From: NIOZ-UU13 sp049287505
GTDB lineage: Bacteria > Planctomycetota > Phycisphaerae > Sedimentisphaerales > Anaerobacaceae
NCBI GenBank assembly: GCA_049287505.1
Contig: JBAQFY010000297.1
Span: forward strand, 1-5,034
Direction of reading: 5' to 3'
DNA: 5,034 nucleotides
Below the pieces are notes generated by a model. The model was not told where the DNA came from. It ran no database searches and worked only from the letters and a program-made list of their open reading frames with translations. Below, piece by piece: positions 4,821-5,034 of this stretch. The translations under genes and the position numbers were made by a program. Each line of letters opens with the position of its first letter. Position 1 is the stretch's first letter.

Positions 4821-5033
4821 CTATGAGCAGCCCATTGAGTTTCCGCAGTTGAAGCATTTATAGCAGGAGCCGTTGCGGACGGTGATTGAGCCGCAAACAT
4901 CGCAGGCGGGGGCATCGTCCGGGAAATGCGCAAACTGGGCGTTAAATTGCTCTAAAAGCTTCGCTTCAGCTTGTAATGACCCGCTTGTCTCAGTAAGCGA
5001 TGAACCTACGAGGACTCCGATTCGGTCCGAAGA
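4821..5033 (-). CDS. nrdJ: Adenosylcobalamin-dependent ribonucleotide reductase, C-terminal fragment
   Basis: Only the last 70 residues are in the window; the gene continues past the right edge. The end, ACDVCGSITVRNGSCYKC and then FNCGNSMGCS, is the characteristic cysteine-rich tail of class II (B12-dependent) reductases of the NrdJ-Z type. Visible cysteines are C44 and C47 (CxxC), C57 and C60 (CxxC), C63 and C69 of the fragment. The family tail is thought to bind zinc and to supply the shuttle thiols that re-reduce the active site; which pair does what is inference. The enzyme makes deoxyribonucleotides in the cytoplasm without needing oxygen. About 40 residues before the tail are a polar linker (TSGSLQAEAKLLEQFNAQFA). 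The small unknown gene follows after 58 bp. No terminator is seen after the stop, consistent with cotranscription. Confidence 0.93.
   Translation of the reverse strand, partial: SSDRIGVLVGSSLTETSGSLQAEAKLLEQFNAQFAHFPDDAPACDVCGSITVRNGSCYKCFNCGNSMGCS
4823..4846 (-). repeat. Direct repeat partner of the relic at 4313-4336
   Basis: These 24 bases at the very end of nrdJ recur at 4313-4336 in the same orientation with one mismatch, exactly 510 bp away. The two copies bracket the hypothetical gene, like the repeats left by integration or duplication at a gene's 3' end. No recombinase or terminal inverted repeats are visible between them. Confidence 0.85.
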
Positions 5034-5034
5034 G

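Overview
All genes in this window lie on the minus strand, so the window reads right to left. The order is: the 3' end of a B12-dependent ribonucleotide reductase gene (nrdJ), a small unidentified gene, rplM (L13), rpsI (S9), an EamA/DMT-family membrane transporter, argC, a carbon-nitrogen hydrolase, and the 5' end of a HEPN-domain gene. The plus strand shows no convincing gene, and no tRNA, rRNA, CRISPR array or insertion sequence was recognised.

The base composition is moderate, slightly AT-rich. The NrdJ-type reductase, the style of the L13 and S9 proteins and the low-complexity intergenic repeats suggest an uncultured Planctomycetota (Phycisphaerae-like) chromosome. This is an impression from recollection; only a database search could confirm it. 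The content is mostly core housekeeping: deoxynucleotide synthesis, ribosome assembly and arginine biosynthesis.

Transcription appears to be split into units. A near-consensus sigma70 promoter sits before rplM. A rho-independent terminator follows rpsI. A second plausible promoter lies at the end of the transporter gene and would drive argC, which is tightly followed by the hydrolase (8-nt gap, Shine-Dalgarno overlapping the argC stop). A perfect TATAAT box precedes the HEPN gene.

The most unusual structure is at the right. The last bases of nrdJ, encoding GNSMGCS-stop, occur a second time 510 bp downstream (23 of 24 bases identical). The second copy differs by one synonymous change and has another valid stop codon. 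The small unknown gene lies between the two copies, and its stop codon abuts the second one. The second copy is in the -1 frame of that gene, right after a six-A slippery run. This could be a relic of a duplication or cassette insertion at the nrdJ 3' end, a homopolymer error, or less likely a programmed frameshift. A second oddity is the 179-bp rplM-rpsI spacer, packed with direct and inverted short repeats.
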